A DNA stretch of 39,117 bases from Candidatus Omnitrophota bacterium (lineage in GTDB: Bacteria > Omnitrophota > Gorgyraeia > 2-02-FULL-51-18): NCBI GenBank assembly GCA_016197155.1, contig JACPWF010000021.1, positions 1-39,117 on the forward strand. Reading direction: 5' to 3'. The position numbers and the translations under genes are program-made. The notes under the pieces were generated by a model that saw only the letters and a list, made by a program, of their open reading frames with translations, was not told the origin of the DNA and made no database searches. Every line of letters begins with the position of its first letter. The first letter of the stretch is position 1. Shown piece after piece: positions 16,956 through 25,173 of the stretch.

Positions 16956-18599
16956 TTACAAAATTCCCTGCGCGCGTCTCAAAGCGTCCCGGATGCTCCC
17001 CGCGAAATTTTCGGCGCCGATCGCCTCATAAAGCCCCGAAGTTCTCATGGCCTTGAGCGGCTGGGAATGAAGGCCGGAGACGACCAGACGGATATGGTCG
17101 CGCCGACAGCGTTTGTGAAATTCTTTGAGTGAATGAAGCCCCGTCGCGTCGATGATCGGGACATTCCGCAGGCGGAGGATCCGCACCCGGGGTTTTTGGG
17201 CGGCGACGCGCATCGCCTCTTCAAATTTGTGCGAGGCGCCGAAAAAGAAAGGGCCGTTGATTTCGTAAACCTCGATGCCGTCGGGGATTTTAATTTTATT
17301 GAGCGAACCGTTGTCCGACCCTTCCTCTTCCTCAAGTTCCTTGCCGATAAAATTCACGTGGGTGGCCTCCGCCATCCGGTGCATGAATAAAAACGCCGAG
17401 AGCACCATGCCGATCTGGATCGCGGCGGTGAGATCGATGATCACCGTGAGCCCGAAGGTGGCCAGGAGAACCGCCGCGTCGCTTTTGGGGCCTTCCAAAA
17501 GCGCGGCGAACGAGCGCCACTCGCTCATGTGATACGCCACGACGACCAAAACGCCCGCCAGACACGCCATCGGAATAAAGCCCACCCACCGGGCCGCGAA
17601 AAGCATGATGACCAGAACCGTCACCGCGTGCACGATTCCGGCGATGGGCGTGCGGCCGCCGTTTTTGATATTGGTCGCCGTGCGCGCGATGGCGCCGGTG
17701 GCCGGGATGCCGCCAAAAATCGCCGATGAAATATTCGCGATACCCTGCGCGACCAGTTCCATGTTGGAGCGGTGGCGGCCGCCGATCATGCCGTCGGCGA
17801 CTACCGCGGACAAAAGCGACTCGATGCCGCCCAAAAGCGCGATCGTGAAAGCGGGCGCGACCATTTGCGGAAGGGTATTGAAATGCAAAAGCGGCAGATG
17901 CGCCGCCGGCAGAAATCGCGGCAGTTCGCCGAATCGGATTTGAATCGTCTCGACCGGCAAATGAAACAGGCTCGCCGCGGCGGCGAAAAAAATGATCGCG
18001 ACCAGTGATCCCGGAATTCTTCGCGAAAACCGCGGCCAAAGCGCGATCACGAGCACCGTCCCCGCGGCGATCCCGAAGGAATAAATATTGAGCGACCGGA
18101 TGTGCTCGAAAAACACCGCCCACTTCCGCAAAAATTCGACGGGGATCTTCTCGACGGGCAGGCCCAGGAAATCTTTGACCTGCGAAGAAAAAATGATGAG
18201 CGCGATGCCGCTGGTGAACCCGACCACCACCGGGTGCGGGACAAACTGGATCACCGTTCCCAGGCGCGCGAAACCCATGAGGACGAGTAAAATTCCCGCC
18301 AGAATCGTCGCGAGCACGAGGCCCTCGTAGCCGTACTTCTGCACAACCCCGTACACGATCACGACAAAGGCGCCCGTCGGGCCGCCGATCTGGACGCGGC
18401 TGCCGCCCAAAAGCGAAACGAGAAACCCGGCGACGATCGCGGTGAAAAGCCCTTTTTCCGGCGTGACACCCGAGGCGATGCCGAAGGCGATCGCCAGGGG
18501 AATGGCGACCACACCCACGATCACCCCCGCCAGAAGATCGGATAAAAACTGCGCGCGGGAATAATTTTTTAAAGTCGTGACGAGCTTGGGTTGAAGCAT
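16956..18599 (-). CDS. SulP-family anion transporter with STAS domain
   Basis: 547 residues. An N-terminal membrane domain of about 10-14 helices includes the SulP start block (LLAGVIVGVVAIPLAIAFGIASGVTPEKGLFTAIVAGFL) and GGSRVQIGGPTGAFVVIV. A cytoplasmic STAS domain lies at about 430-540 (ydiE...FFGASHKFEE, RLRNVPIIDATGLHSLKEF). The family exchanges sulfate, bicarbonate or other anions; the substrate is not predictable here. The gene starts 20 bp after the phoU stop and so is probably the last gene of the phosphate operon. It converges on the lipoate ligase with a 2-bp gap. Confidence 0.9.
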   Translation of the reverse strand: MLQPKLVTTLKNYSRAQFLSDLLAGVIVGVVAIPLAIAFGIASGVTPEKGLFTAIVAGFLVSLLGGSRVQIGGPTGAFVVIVYGVVQKYGYEGLVLATILAGILLVLMGFARLGTVIQFVPHPVVVGFTSGIALIIFSSQVKDFLGLPVEKIPVEFLRKWAVFFEHIRSLNIYSFGIAAGTVLVIALWPRFSRRIPGSLVAIIFFAAAASLFHLPVETIQIRFGELPRFLPAAHLPLLHFNTLPQMVAPAFTIALLGGIESLLSAVVADGMIGGRHRSNMELVAQGIANISSAIFGGIPATGAIARTATNIKNGGRTPIAGIVHAVTVLVIMLFAARWVGFIPMACLAGVLVVVAYHMSEWRSFAALLEGPKSDAAVLLATFGLTVIIDLTAAIQIGMVLSAFLFMHRMAEATHVNFIGKELEEEEGSDNGSLNKIKIPDGIEVYEINGPFFFGASHKFEEAMRVAAQKPRVRILRLRNVPIIDATGLHSLKEFHKRCRRDHIRLVVSGLHSQPLKAMRTSGLYEAIGAENFAGSIRDALRRAQGIL

Positions 18600-18619
18600 T
18601 TGCCTAGAGAAAAATTAAT

Positions 18620-19279
18620 TTAATTTTGAATGTGGTGCTTGATGTTTTTGCCCTGCTCGATAAAAACCACGTCTTCGCTGATGTTCGTCGCGTGATCGGC
18701 GACGCGTTCGAGATTACGGGAAACGAGAATCAAATCCACCGCGCGCGTGATCGACTTCGGGTCTTCCATCATGTAGGTCAGAAGCACGCGGAAAATTTTC
18801 TCGTTCAACTGATCGACCTTGTCATCCTCCCGGCAGACCTCTCCGGCAAGCGACGGGTCGTGATTGACAAACGCGTGGATGCTGTCGCGGATCATTTTTT
18901 GCGCCACCTCCGCCATCTGCGGAATATCGATCAGCGGCTTGAGCGGCGGCTCTTTAATAATGTCCGTCGCTGTCTCGGCGATGTTGCAGGCCTGGTCGGC
19001 GACGCGCTCGAGATCGTTATTAATTTTTAAAACCGCCGTCAGAAGTCTCAGATCCCCGGCGGCCGGCTGGCGCAGGGCGAGTAACCTCAAGACCGCGTCC
19101 TCGATCTCGACCTCCATGCGGTTCACGGAATCCTCCAATTTAAAAACCTCGGCGGCCAAGGCCTCTTTTCTCTCCGTGAGAACCCGCACGGAAAGCCCGA
19201 TCATCTGTTGGGCGGTGTCGGCCATGTGCAGGAGCCGCTGTTTTAAATTTTTCAATTCCTCGTCAAAATGCCTCTCCAT
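18620..19279 (-). CDS. phoU: Phosphate transport system regulatory protein PhoU
   Basis: 219 residues of paired three-helix bundles. Two PhoU repeats are visible by their metal-binding E-x3-D-x3 patterns: EAEVFKLEDSVNRMEVEIED near 45-65 and EVCREDDKVDQLNEKIF near 145-165. Each is followed by an R-x-LERVAD(Q/H)A..I motif. PhoU restrains Pst import and signals phosphate sufficiency to PhoR. It starts 21 bp after the pstB stop codon. No phoR or phoB is in the window. Confidence 0.95.
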   Translation of the reverse strand: MERHFDEELKNLKQRLLHMADTAQQMIGLSVRVLTERKEALAAEVFKLEDSVNRMEVEIEDAVLRLLALRQPAAGDLRLLTAVLKINNDLERVADQACNIAETATDIIKEPPLKPLIDIPQMAEVAQKMIRDSIHAFVNHDPSLAGEVCREDDKVDQLNEKIFRVLLTYMMEDPKSITRAVDLILVSRNLERVADHATNISEDVVFIEQGKNIKHHIQN

Positions 19280-19300
19280 CCGTTCCTCGCTTTCTGGCGT

Positions 19301-20065
19301 TTACCCGGCCCGGCCGGTGATGTAGTCTTCGGTCCGCTTGTCCCGCGGAGTCGTGAAAATTTTTTGCGTCGCGCCGAACTCCACGAGTTCCCCCAAATAC
19401 ATGTAACCCGTGTCGTCGGACACGCGCGCGGCCTGCTGCATGTTGTGCGTCACGATGACAATTGTATAATTTTTCTTCAGTTCCTGCATCAATTCCTCGA
19501 TCCGCGCGGTCGCCAGGGGGTCCAGCGCCGAGCAGGGCTCGTCCATCAAAAGCACCTCCGGCCGCACCACAAAAAGCCGCGCGATGCAAATCCGCTGCTG
19601 CTGCTCAAGCGACAGATTGGTCGCCAGACCGTTCAGCCTATCCTTCAAATCCTCCCACAGAAGAACGGACTCCAGGCTTTCTTTCACGATCTCCCGGAGC
19701 CGGTCTTTGCTTTTACCGGCCAATTGGTGAACGCGCAGGCCAAAAAGAATGTTTTCAAAAACCGAAATGGGAAAAGGGTTGGGCCGCTGGAAAACCATCC
19801 CGACTTTTTTCCGGAGGCTCAGAAGATCCGTGCCGGGCGCGTAAATGTCCTCGCCGTCCAAAAGCACCCGACCCGTCACGCGCGCGCCTTCCACGAGATC
19901 ATTCATGCGGTTAAAAACGCGCAGGAGCGTCGACTTGCCGCATCCCGACGGGCCGATGATGGAGGTGATGCGCCGTCCGGCGACGGAGAGATTCACGTTT
20001 TTGAGCGCCTGAAAATTTCCGTAAAAAAGATTCAGAGATTCCGTCAGAAGGATCGGGGCGGCCAT
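19301..20065 (-). CDS. pstB: Phosphate ABC transporter ATPase, paralogue 2 (noncanonical signature)
   Basis: 254 residues, normal PstB length. Walker A GPSGCGKS (38-45), Q-loop Q93 (VFQRPNPFP), Walker B LLMDEP (172-177) and H-loop H207 (VTHNMQQ) are canonical. The ABC signature reads LSLEQ (151-155) in place of LSGGQ, confirmed from the bases (CTG TCG CTT GAG CAG). The Ser-Gly-Gly that contacts the ATP bound to the partner subunit is therefore altered. The gene follows directly after the first pstB (3-nt gap). Together with that gene's own defects this suggests a PstB heterodimer with one working ATP site. Confidence 0.92.
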   Translation of the reverse strand: MAAPILLTESLNLFYGNFQALKNVNLSVAGRRITSIIGPSGCGKSTLLRVFNRMNDLVEGARVTGRVLLDGEDIYAPGTDLLSLRKKVGMVFQRPNPFPISVFENILFGLRVHQLAGKSKDRLREIVKESLESVLLWEDLKDRLNGLATNLSLEQQQRICIARLFVVRPEVLLMDEPCSALDPLATARIEELMQELKKNYTIVIVTHNMQQAARVSDDTGYMYLGELVEFGATQKIFTTPRDKRTEDYITGRAG

Positions 20066-20068
20066 CGT

Positions 20069-20827
20069 TTAACCGAACCGTCCCGAGAGGTAGTCATCGG
20101 TCCGCCTGTCTTCGGGCGAGGTGAAAATTTTTCCCGTCTCGTTCAATTCGACGAGCTCGCCCATCAAAAAGAAAGCGGTTTTGTCGCCCACGCGCGCGGC
20201 CTGTTTGGTGTTGTTCGTCACCAGAATGATCGTGTAGTGGCGCTTCAGCTTCGACAGGGCCTCTTCGATCTTCGCCGTCGAAATGGGGTCCAGCGCCGAA
20301 CAGGGCTCGTCAAACAACAGCACCTCCGGATTCACGGCAAGCGTCCGGGCGATGCAAAGCCGCTGTTGCTGGCCGCCCGAGAGCGTCATCGCGGGCTCAT
20401 CCAGGCGGTCTTTGACCTCGTCCCACAAATAGGCGTCTCTCAGAAACCGCTCGACGGTCGCCCCGAGTATTTTTTTGTCACGAATCCCCTGCCGCCGCGG
20501 CCCGTAAACGACATTTTCAAAAACCGTCATCGGAAGCGGAACGGGCAGGGCGAAGATGATCCCCACCTTCCTTCTCAAACTCACGGGGTCGTGGTCTTTA
20601 TAAATATCTTTCCCGTCCAAAAGGACCTCGCCCGACACTTTCATCGCGCGCTCGTCGTCGTTCAGGCGGTTTAAGGTTCTCAGAAAAGTGGTTTTGCCGG
20701 AATTGGCCGGACCGATGACGCTCAAAATAATGTGAGGCTCGATGTCCAGGCTCACATTTTTGAGCGAGGCCTTTCCGTCAAAGCTCACCGTGAGATTTTT
20801 CACGCGAATTTTGGGATGGATCACCAT
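20069..20827 (-). CDS. pstB: Phosphate ABC transporter ATPase, paralogue 1 (degenerate Q- and H-loops)
   Basis: 252 residues. Walker A GPANSGKT (39-46), signature LSGGQ (149-153) and Walker B LLFDEP (170-175) are intact. The Q-loop glutamine is replaced by A93 (IIFALPVPLP), and the H-loop histidine by N205 (LVTNNTKQ). Both were checked in the DNA (GCC; AAC). These residues couple ATP hydrolysis to the membrane subunits, so this protein's own Walker site is probably poor at hydrolysis. The start overlaps the pstA stop by 7 bp, indicating translational coupling. Confidence 0.92.
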   Translation of the reverse strand: MVIHPKIRVKNLTVSFDGKASLKNVSLDIEPHIILSVIGPANSGKTTFLRTLNRLNDDERAMKVSGEVLLDGKDIYKDHDPVSLRRKVGIIFALPVPLPMTVFENVVYGPRRQGIRDKKILGATVERFLRDAYLWDEVKDRLDEPAMTLSGGQQQRLCIARTLAVNPEVLLFDEPCSALDPISTAKIEEALSKLKRHYTIILVTNNTKQAARVGDKTAFFLMGELVELNETGKIFTSPEDRRTDDYLSGRFG

Positions 20828-21675
20828 TTTTTCTTCGCCCGAAAATGCGACCGGATGGCGATCGCCAGAAAATTCATTAAAAGGACGATCGCCAGGAGAA
20901 CGAGCGCCGTCCCGTAGCGGATCTTCGGAGCCACGTTCGGCACCTGCGTCGAAAGGACGTACAAATGGTAAGGCAGGGCCATCGCCTGGTCAAAAATGCT
21001 TCGCGGCAGGCGCGGCAGATAAAACGCGGCCACCGTGAAAAGAATGGGCGCCGTCTCGCCCGCCGCCCGGCCGACGCCCAGGATCGTCCCGGTGAGAATG
21101 CCCGGCAGGGCGTGCGGGAGCACCGCGTATTTGATGGTCTGAAGTTTTGTCGCGCCCAGAGACAGGCTCACCTCCCGGAAAGATCCGGGCACGGCGTCGA
21201 GCGCCTCGCGCGAGGAGGTGATGATCACCGGAAGGATCATGAGGCCCAGCGTGAGCGAACCGGCCAGGATCGACGCCCCAAACCGGAAGAAACCGACAAA
21301 AAGCGCCAGGCCAAAAAGCCCGAAAACGACCGAGGGAACGCCGGCCAGATTCACGATCGCCAGCCGCACGGCGCGATTGAGCCGGCTGTCCTTCGAATAT
21401 TCGCTCAGATAAATGGCGGCGCAGAGTCCCAGCGGCAGGGCAAAAAGCACGGCCCCCGCCACGAGACAAAATGTCCCCACGATCGCCGGGAGAATCCCGC
21501 CCTCGCGCATGCTCGCGCGCGGCATCGCCGTCAAAAATTCCCAATTCACCGCGCCGAGGCCGTTTTTCAGGATCACGCCGATGATGAACGCGACCGGCAG
21601 GATCACAAACAGCGTGGCGGCAAACAAAATGGAAAAGGCGATCCGCTGGGTAAGCCTAGGAGAAAGTGTCCTCAT
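20821..21675 (-). CDS. pstA: Phosphate ABC transporter permease PstA
   Basis: 284 residues with about six membrane helices and the BPD-type permease loop (ALDAVPGSFREVSLSLGATKLQTIKYAVLPHALPGILTG), which contacts the ATPase. The start at 21675 gives MRTLSPRLTQRIAF and overlaps the pstC stop as ATGA. A longer frame to 21984 is only antisense-like read-through of pstC and is rejected. GGAAAAG precedes the ATG. Together with PstC it forms the inner-membrane phosphate channel. Confidence 0.95.
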   Translation of the reverse strand: MRTLSPRLTQRIAFSILFAATLFVILPVAFIIGVILKNGLGAVNWEFLTAMPRASMREGGILPAIVGTFCLVAGAVLFALPLGLCAAIYLSEYSKDSRLNRAVRLAIVNLAGVPSVVFGLFGLALFVGFFRFGASILAGSLTLGLMILPVIITSSREALDAVPGSFREVSLSLGATKLQTIKYAVLPHALPGILTGTILGVGRAAGETAPILFTVAAFYLPRLPRSIFDQAMALPYHLYVLSTQVPNVAPKIRYGTALVLLAIVLLMNFLAIAIRSHFRAKKKW

Positions 21676-22547
21676 TTTCTTTTCCGGTGAACCACCAGGT
21701 CCGCCGTCATGTTGACGGCAAACGTGATCACAAAAAGGACGATGCCGATCGCAAAAAGCGAAAAATAATGGTCGCTCCCCCGCACCGTCTCGCCCATCTC
21801 GGCGGCAATCGTGGCCGTGAGCGTGCGAACGGGATAAAAAATCCCCCGCGGCATCGAGGGCGAGTTGCCCGTCACCATCATGACCGCCATGGTCTCTCCC
21901 ACCACCCGCCCGATCCCCAGCATCACGGCGGCGACAATGCCGGAGGAAGCGGCCGGCAGGACCACGCGCCAGATCGTCTGCCACTGGGTGGCGCCGAGGG
22001 CGTAGGCCCCTTCCTTATAAGTCTTGGGCACGGAATAAAGCGCGTCCTCCGCGATCGACACGATGGTCGGCATCGCCATGAACGCCAGAACGACCGCCCC
22101 CGCGAAAGCGGTGAGCCCCGTCGGCGCGTGAAAAGTATTCTTGATCCACGGTACGACCGTCACGATGCCGATGAAACCCAGCACCACGCTCGGGATCGCC
22201 GCCAAAAGCTCAACCCCGGATTTCAGGATTTCCTTTGATTGGGGCGGGGCAACCTCCGCGATGTAAATGGCCGCGGCAATGCCCAGCGGAACGGAGAGCA
22301 CCGCCGCGCCCAGCGTCACCAGAATCGTTCCGGAGATGAGCGGCAGGATCCCGAACTCCCCGGGCTCGGAGATGGGGTACCAATTTTTTCCGAAAAGAAA
22401 GCCGGACAGCTTTTGGGTTTGAAAAAGCATGATCCCTTCCTTGAAGAGGAAGAAAAAAATGAGCCCGACAATGAAAATAGACGCCACGCCGCTGGCGCGG
22501 ATCGCCGTTTCAAAAAAAATCTCTTTTAATTTCCGCCCCGACGGCAT
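21672..22547 (-). CDS. pstC: Phosphate ABC transporter permease PstC
   Basis: 291 residues. It has about six transmembrane helices, the GKNWYPISEPGEFGILPLISGTILVT segment typical of PstC, and the EAA-type loop (LYSVPKTYKEGAYALGATQWQTIWRVVLPAASSGI). The start lies 2 bp after the pstS stop, and its 3' end overlaps pstA by 4 bp. Partner of PstA. Confidence 0.95.
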   Translation of the reverse strand: MPSGRKLKEIFFETAIRASGVASIFIVGLIFFFLFKEGIMLFQTQKLSGFLFGKNWYPISEPGEFGILPLISGTILVTLGAAVLSVPLGIAAAIYIAEVAPPQSKEILKSGVELLAAIPSVVLGFIGIVTVVPWIKNTFHAPTGLTAFAGAVVLAFMAMPTIVSIAEDALYSVPKTYKEGAYALGATQWQTIWRVVLPAASSGIVAAVMLGIGRVVGETMAVMMVTGNSPSMPRGIFYPVRTLTATIAAEMGETVRGSDHYFSLFAIGIVLFVITFAVNMTADLVVHRKRK

Positions 22548-22549
22548 TT

Positions 22550-23401
22550 TTAATTTTTAACCGGAACAAAATCCATTTTTGAAACCACCTCCTGGCCCTC
22601 CGCGGAAAAAATAAAGTCCAAAAAAGCCTTCACCGCCCCCCGCGGCTCGCCGTTTGTGTAAAGGTAAAGGGGGCGCGAAATGGGATACCGGCCGCTGACG
22701 ACATTTTGAACCGTCGGAGCGGCGTACTCGGAATTTTTATCCCCGGCGACGCTCAACGCCTTTTGGGCGGGACTGAGGTACCCCATGCCGTAATAACCGA
22801 TCGCGGCGTCGTTCTGCGTCACCTCATCGGCGATGGCCTGACTCGAGGGCAGAAGCAGGGCCTCCGGCGAAAATTCCTCGCGCGCGTTCGGATCGCCGCG
22901 CCGCAGGACACGCTCTTTGAAATAAACATGCGTTCCCGAATTTACCTCGCGGGACAATATCACAATTTTGGCGTCTTTTCCACCCACGTCTTTCCAATTT
23001 TTGATCTTTCCCGCGAAGATCCCGGCGAGCTCCTCCATGGCCAGGCGCGAAACGGGATTTTTCGGGTTCACCACCACCGCGATGCCGTCGAGCGCCGGTT
23101 TAAACTCCGCCGGATGCACGCCTTTTTTCTCCGCGAGCGCGCGCTCCCGGTCTTTCATCCGGCGCGAGGAATTGGCGACGTCACAGGTGCCGCTGATCAG
23201 GGCGGCAAGCCCCGTCCCCGACCCGCCCCCGGTGACCGCGATAAACAGATCCGGATTTTTCCTCATGAATTCCTCGGCCCAGGCCTGGGACAAATTGACC
23301 ATCGTGTCGGAACCTTTGACTTGCAGGGAATGGACATTCTCCGCGAACGCCGCCGCGCAGAGCGTCATTCCCGCGATCACTGCCAGGATTTTTTTCATCA
23401 T
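22550..23401 (-). CDS. pstS: Phosphate ABC transporter substrate-binding protein PstS
   Basis: 283 residues, periplasmic. A signal peptide (MMKKILAVIAGMTLCAAAFAEN) is followed by the phosphate-binding loops: KGSDTMVNL (Ser/Thr contact), TGGGSGTGLAAL, DVANSSRRMK and SREVNSGTHVYF, the last being the conserved R-x5-SGT type loop. A start at 23401 is chosen because GGGAG sits 5 nt upstream of it; an ATG four codons earlier lacks a ribosome-binding site. It is the second gene of the Pho-type operon, after the porin. Confidence 0.93.
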   Translation of the reverse strand: MMKKILAVIAGMTLCAAAFAENVHSLQVKGSDTMVNLSQAWAEEFMRKNPDLFIAVTGGGSGTGLAALISGTCDVANSSRRMKDRERALAEKKGVHPAEFKPALDGIAVVVNPKNPVSRLAMEELAGIFAGKIKNWKDVGGKDAKIVILSREVNSGTHVYFKERVLRRGDPNAREEFSPEALLLPSSQAIADEVTQNDAAIGYYGMGYLSPAQKALSVAGDKNSEYAAPTVQNVVSGRYPISRPLYLYTNGEPRGAVKAFLDFIFSAEGQEVVSKMDFVPVKN

Positions 23402-23422
23402 TTTTTCTCCCATTCCATTTGA

Positions 23423-24823
23423 TTAAAATTTATAAGACAAATCGGCCTGCGAGCGGAAGACGCTCTCGTTCGCGCTGTTGGCCACGGTCGCCGTGGGCGT
23501 CAAGGGCCTCACGACATAGCCGGTCCAGTTCACCATGACATTGTCCGTGAGCTGATAAGCGAACCCAAACTTGTGGCCTTTGCGGTTCGTGAATCCCGTC
23601 TGCCCCGGCCCGCCGAAATCGCTGTCGCTAAACGCCGCGACGACGGCATTGGCGCCGATTTCGTAATAGCCGTAAAACCATTCGAGATCGCCTTTTTTCT
23701 TGGCCTTGCCGTATTTGAACCCAAGCCCCCAGGCCGTGTCCTGGCCGTGCACGCTGTCGAGGTCGATGCGGGTTTGGTCGATCGAACCGACGTTGTCGAC
23801 GCGGTCGACCCAGAGCGTGAGAGGCCGGCGATTCACGTAGAAAACCACCTCGGGATAAAAATCGAGGATCCGCGGGTCATCCAGCGCCGTGGAATTCGTG
23901 CGCAGATAAGACGTGGACGCGGTGTTGTTGGCGACGGTCCTGAAATAATTCACATAATCATAATAGGAAAGCGCCAGCGTCACATCCACGGGCTCTTCGG
24001 TGTTGAATGAGCGCGTGGACCAATTCAGCGCGCCCTGATACCCGTAAAGTTCGGCGTCGGTCGCTTCACCGGCATTTTCATTCACAATGAATTGGCCCAG
24101 CGTGCCGTAGACCCTGAGTTTATTGTTCCCGGTGCCGGCCAGTTCAAAAACGGCTTTTTCGTAAAGGCCTTCCGGCGTCACGTCGGCGTCCCAAACAATC
24201 GGCGTGGAATATCTAAAAAAGGGATTTTCAAATTTACCCCCGCCGACCGTGACCCCCTTGATCAGGCCGTGGTCTTTCAGTCCGTTCGGGGAATATTGGG
24301 CATAGGCCTTGTCGACGTTGATCGTTTTGAAATTGAAATAGCCGGCATTGCCCAGCGTCTGGTTGGTCGAGGTCTGATCGGTTGTGTTGCCCGTCGCCAG
24401 GCGGAACCCGACTTTCCAGTCGTCGCCGTAGTCTTTTTCAAAACCCCAGCGCAGGCGGATGCGGTAGCGGTTTCGTTCGCGGTCATTGGCCGTCCCCGTA
24501 GAACCGGCCTCGTCATTCTTGTCATAAAACTTGAAATTTTCCATGCGCAGGCGAAAATCCCCGCCGAACTTCGCGCCTTTGTCGCTCACTTGCGTTTGAG
24601 GCGGCGCCGGCGGTTTCAGGGACTCATTCGGCTGAGGGGTTTCCAAAACTTTTTTGGATTCGAGTTGCTGAATCCTTAAATTCTGATCCGAAATCGTCCG
24701 CTGCATCTGGACCATCTGCTTTTTCAGTCCTTCCAAAGCCGCCATCATTTCCGGATCCGCCGCCCAGGACGGCCGCGTGAGTAAAAGCATCGAAACAACC
24801 GGAAGCCAGAGTTTCTTTCTCAT
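23423..24823 (-). CDS. Outer-membrane porin of the phosphate operon
   Basis: 466 residues. It has a signal peptide (MRKKLWLPVVSMLLLTRPSWAA), then a short coiled coil (about 25-57, MMAALEGLKKQMVQMQRTISDQNLRIQQLES) that may bind peptidoglycan or trimerise, a Pro-rich linker, and a beta-barrel of alternating aromatic strands ending in YKF, the usual terminal Phe of outer-membrane proteins. It resembles the 'putative porin' family. It is the first gene after the Pho box and lies 9 bp before the pstS start signal region, so a phosphate or anion-selective role like OprP/PhoE is inferred. The selectivity itself is not visible in the sequence. Confidence 0.85.
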   Translation of the reverse strand: MRKKLWLPVVSMLLLTRPSWAADPEMMAALEGLKKQMVQMQRTISDQNLRIQQLESKKVLETPQPNESLKPPAPPQTQVSDKGAKFGGDFRLRMENFKFYDKNDEAGSTGTANDRERNRYRIRLRWGFEKDYGDDWKVGFRLATGNTTDQTSTNQTLGNAGYFNFKTINVDKAYAQYSPNGLKDHGLIKGVTVGGGKFENPFFRYSTPIVWDADVTPEGLYEKAVFELAGTGNNKLRVYGTLGQFIVNENAGEATDAELYGYQGALNWSTRSFNTEEPVDVTLALSYYDYVNYFRTVANNTASTSYLRTNSTALDDPRILDFYPEVVFYVNRRPLTLWVDRVDNVGSIDQTRIDLDSVHGQDTAWGLGFKYGKAKKKGDLEWFYGYYEIGANAVVAAFSDSDFGGPGQTGFTNRKGHKFGFAYQLTDNVMVNWTGYVVRPLTPTATVANSANESVFRSQADLSYKF

Positions 24824-24883
24824 GGCCGGTCCCTTTCTTTTTTTGTTTTTTATTTTTGACGCGTGTTTAGGCTAACAAACGAC

Positions 24884-24923
24884 TGTGAAGATTTGATGAA
24901 GCGGGGATGAAATTTCGGTGAAA
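24884..24923 (-). promoter_or_regulatory. Pho-box-like array of four 11-bp direct repeats
   Basis: On the minus strand TTTCACC, TTTCATC, CTTCATC and CTTCACA begin at 24923, 24912, 24901 and 24890: exactly 11 bp apart, each followed by a 4-nt AT/GC-variable spacer. PhoB binds 7-bp half-sites with 4-bp spacers (11-bp period), so this fits a two-box PhoB operator. A weak -10 (TAGCCT, 24874-24869) lies 9 bp downstream. The porin ATG is 61 bp from the last repeat. Confidence 0.72.
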
Positions 24924-24938
24924 ATCAAAAGGCCGTCC

Positions 24939-24962
24939 GCGCGGCGGCTAATCCGCCTGCGC
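24939..24962 (-). terminator. Possible terminator after the half-ferritin genes
   Basis: On the minus strand GCGC-A-GGCGG, loop ATTAG, CCGCC-GCGC forms a 9-bp stem with one bulge overlapping the last stop codon. TTTT and a second T-run follow about 8 nt later. The spacing to the T-run is longer than ideal. Confidence 0.35.
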
Positions 24963-25172
24963 GCACAAAATTTCGATCAGTTCTCCGACAAGGAGGACGT
25001 GCTTTTTCTCGTCCGTGATGAGGCGCTCGAGGTGCGGCTCGATCGAATGGTTTTTGTGCAGGCGGCGGCACTCCGCCAAAAGCGCGGTGTAGTCCCCGAC
25101 GCTCTTTTTTTCGAGATCGAGCATCTTGTTGAAACGCAGGGTCCACAGCTCGCGGTAAAGGCGCCTGTCCAT
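24948..25172 (-). CDS. Half-ferritin-like small protein B (74 aa)
   Basis: 74 residues, predicted as two helices. Glu21 lies in the first helix (LDLEKKSVGDY) and a ferritin-type ExxH is seen in the second (DEKKHVLLVGELIEIL, E55/H58). A full ferritin-like or rubrerythrin domain needs two such helix pairs. This protein has one, and the gene 1 nt upstream encodes another 74-residue protein of the same plan. I infer that A and B pair into a four-helix di-iron bundle, or that each homodimerises. No signal peptide. GGCGG precedes the ATG. Exact family not recognised. Confidence 0.65.
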   Translation of the reverse strand: MDRRLYRELWTLRFNKMLDLEKKSVGDYTALLAECRRLHKNHSIEPHLERLITDEKKHVLLVGELIEILCAQAD

Positions 25173-25173
25173 T

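Noticed and set aside
19268-20674. A 468-codon plus-strand open frame antisense to both pstB genes
   Set aside because: Both pstB genes are certain from motifs on the minus strand. The antisense protein is Arg/His-rich with no family features, typical of a GC-rich shadow frame.
20821-21984. A pstA start at 21984 giving a 387-residue protein
   Set aside because: The first 103 residues re-read pstC in another frame. The ATG at 21675 overlaps the pstC stop and begins the membrane domain.
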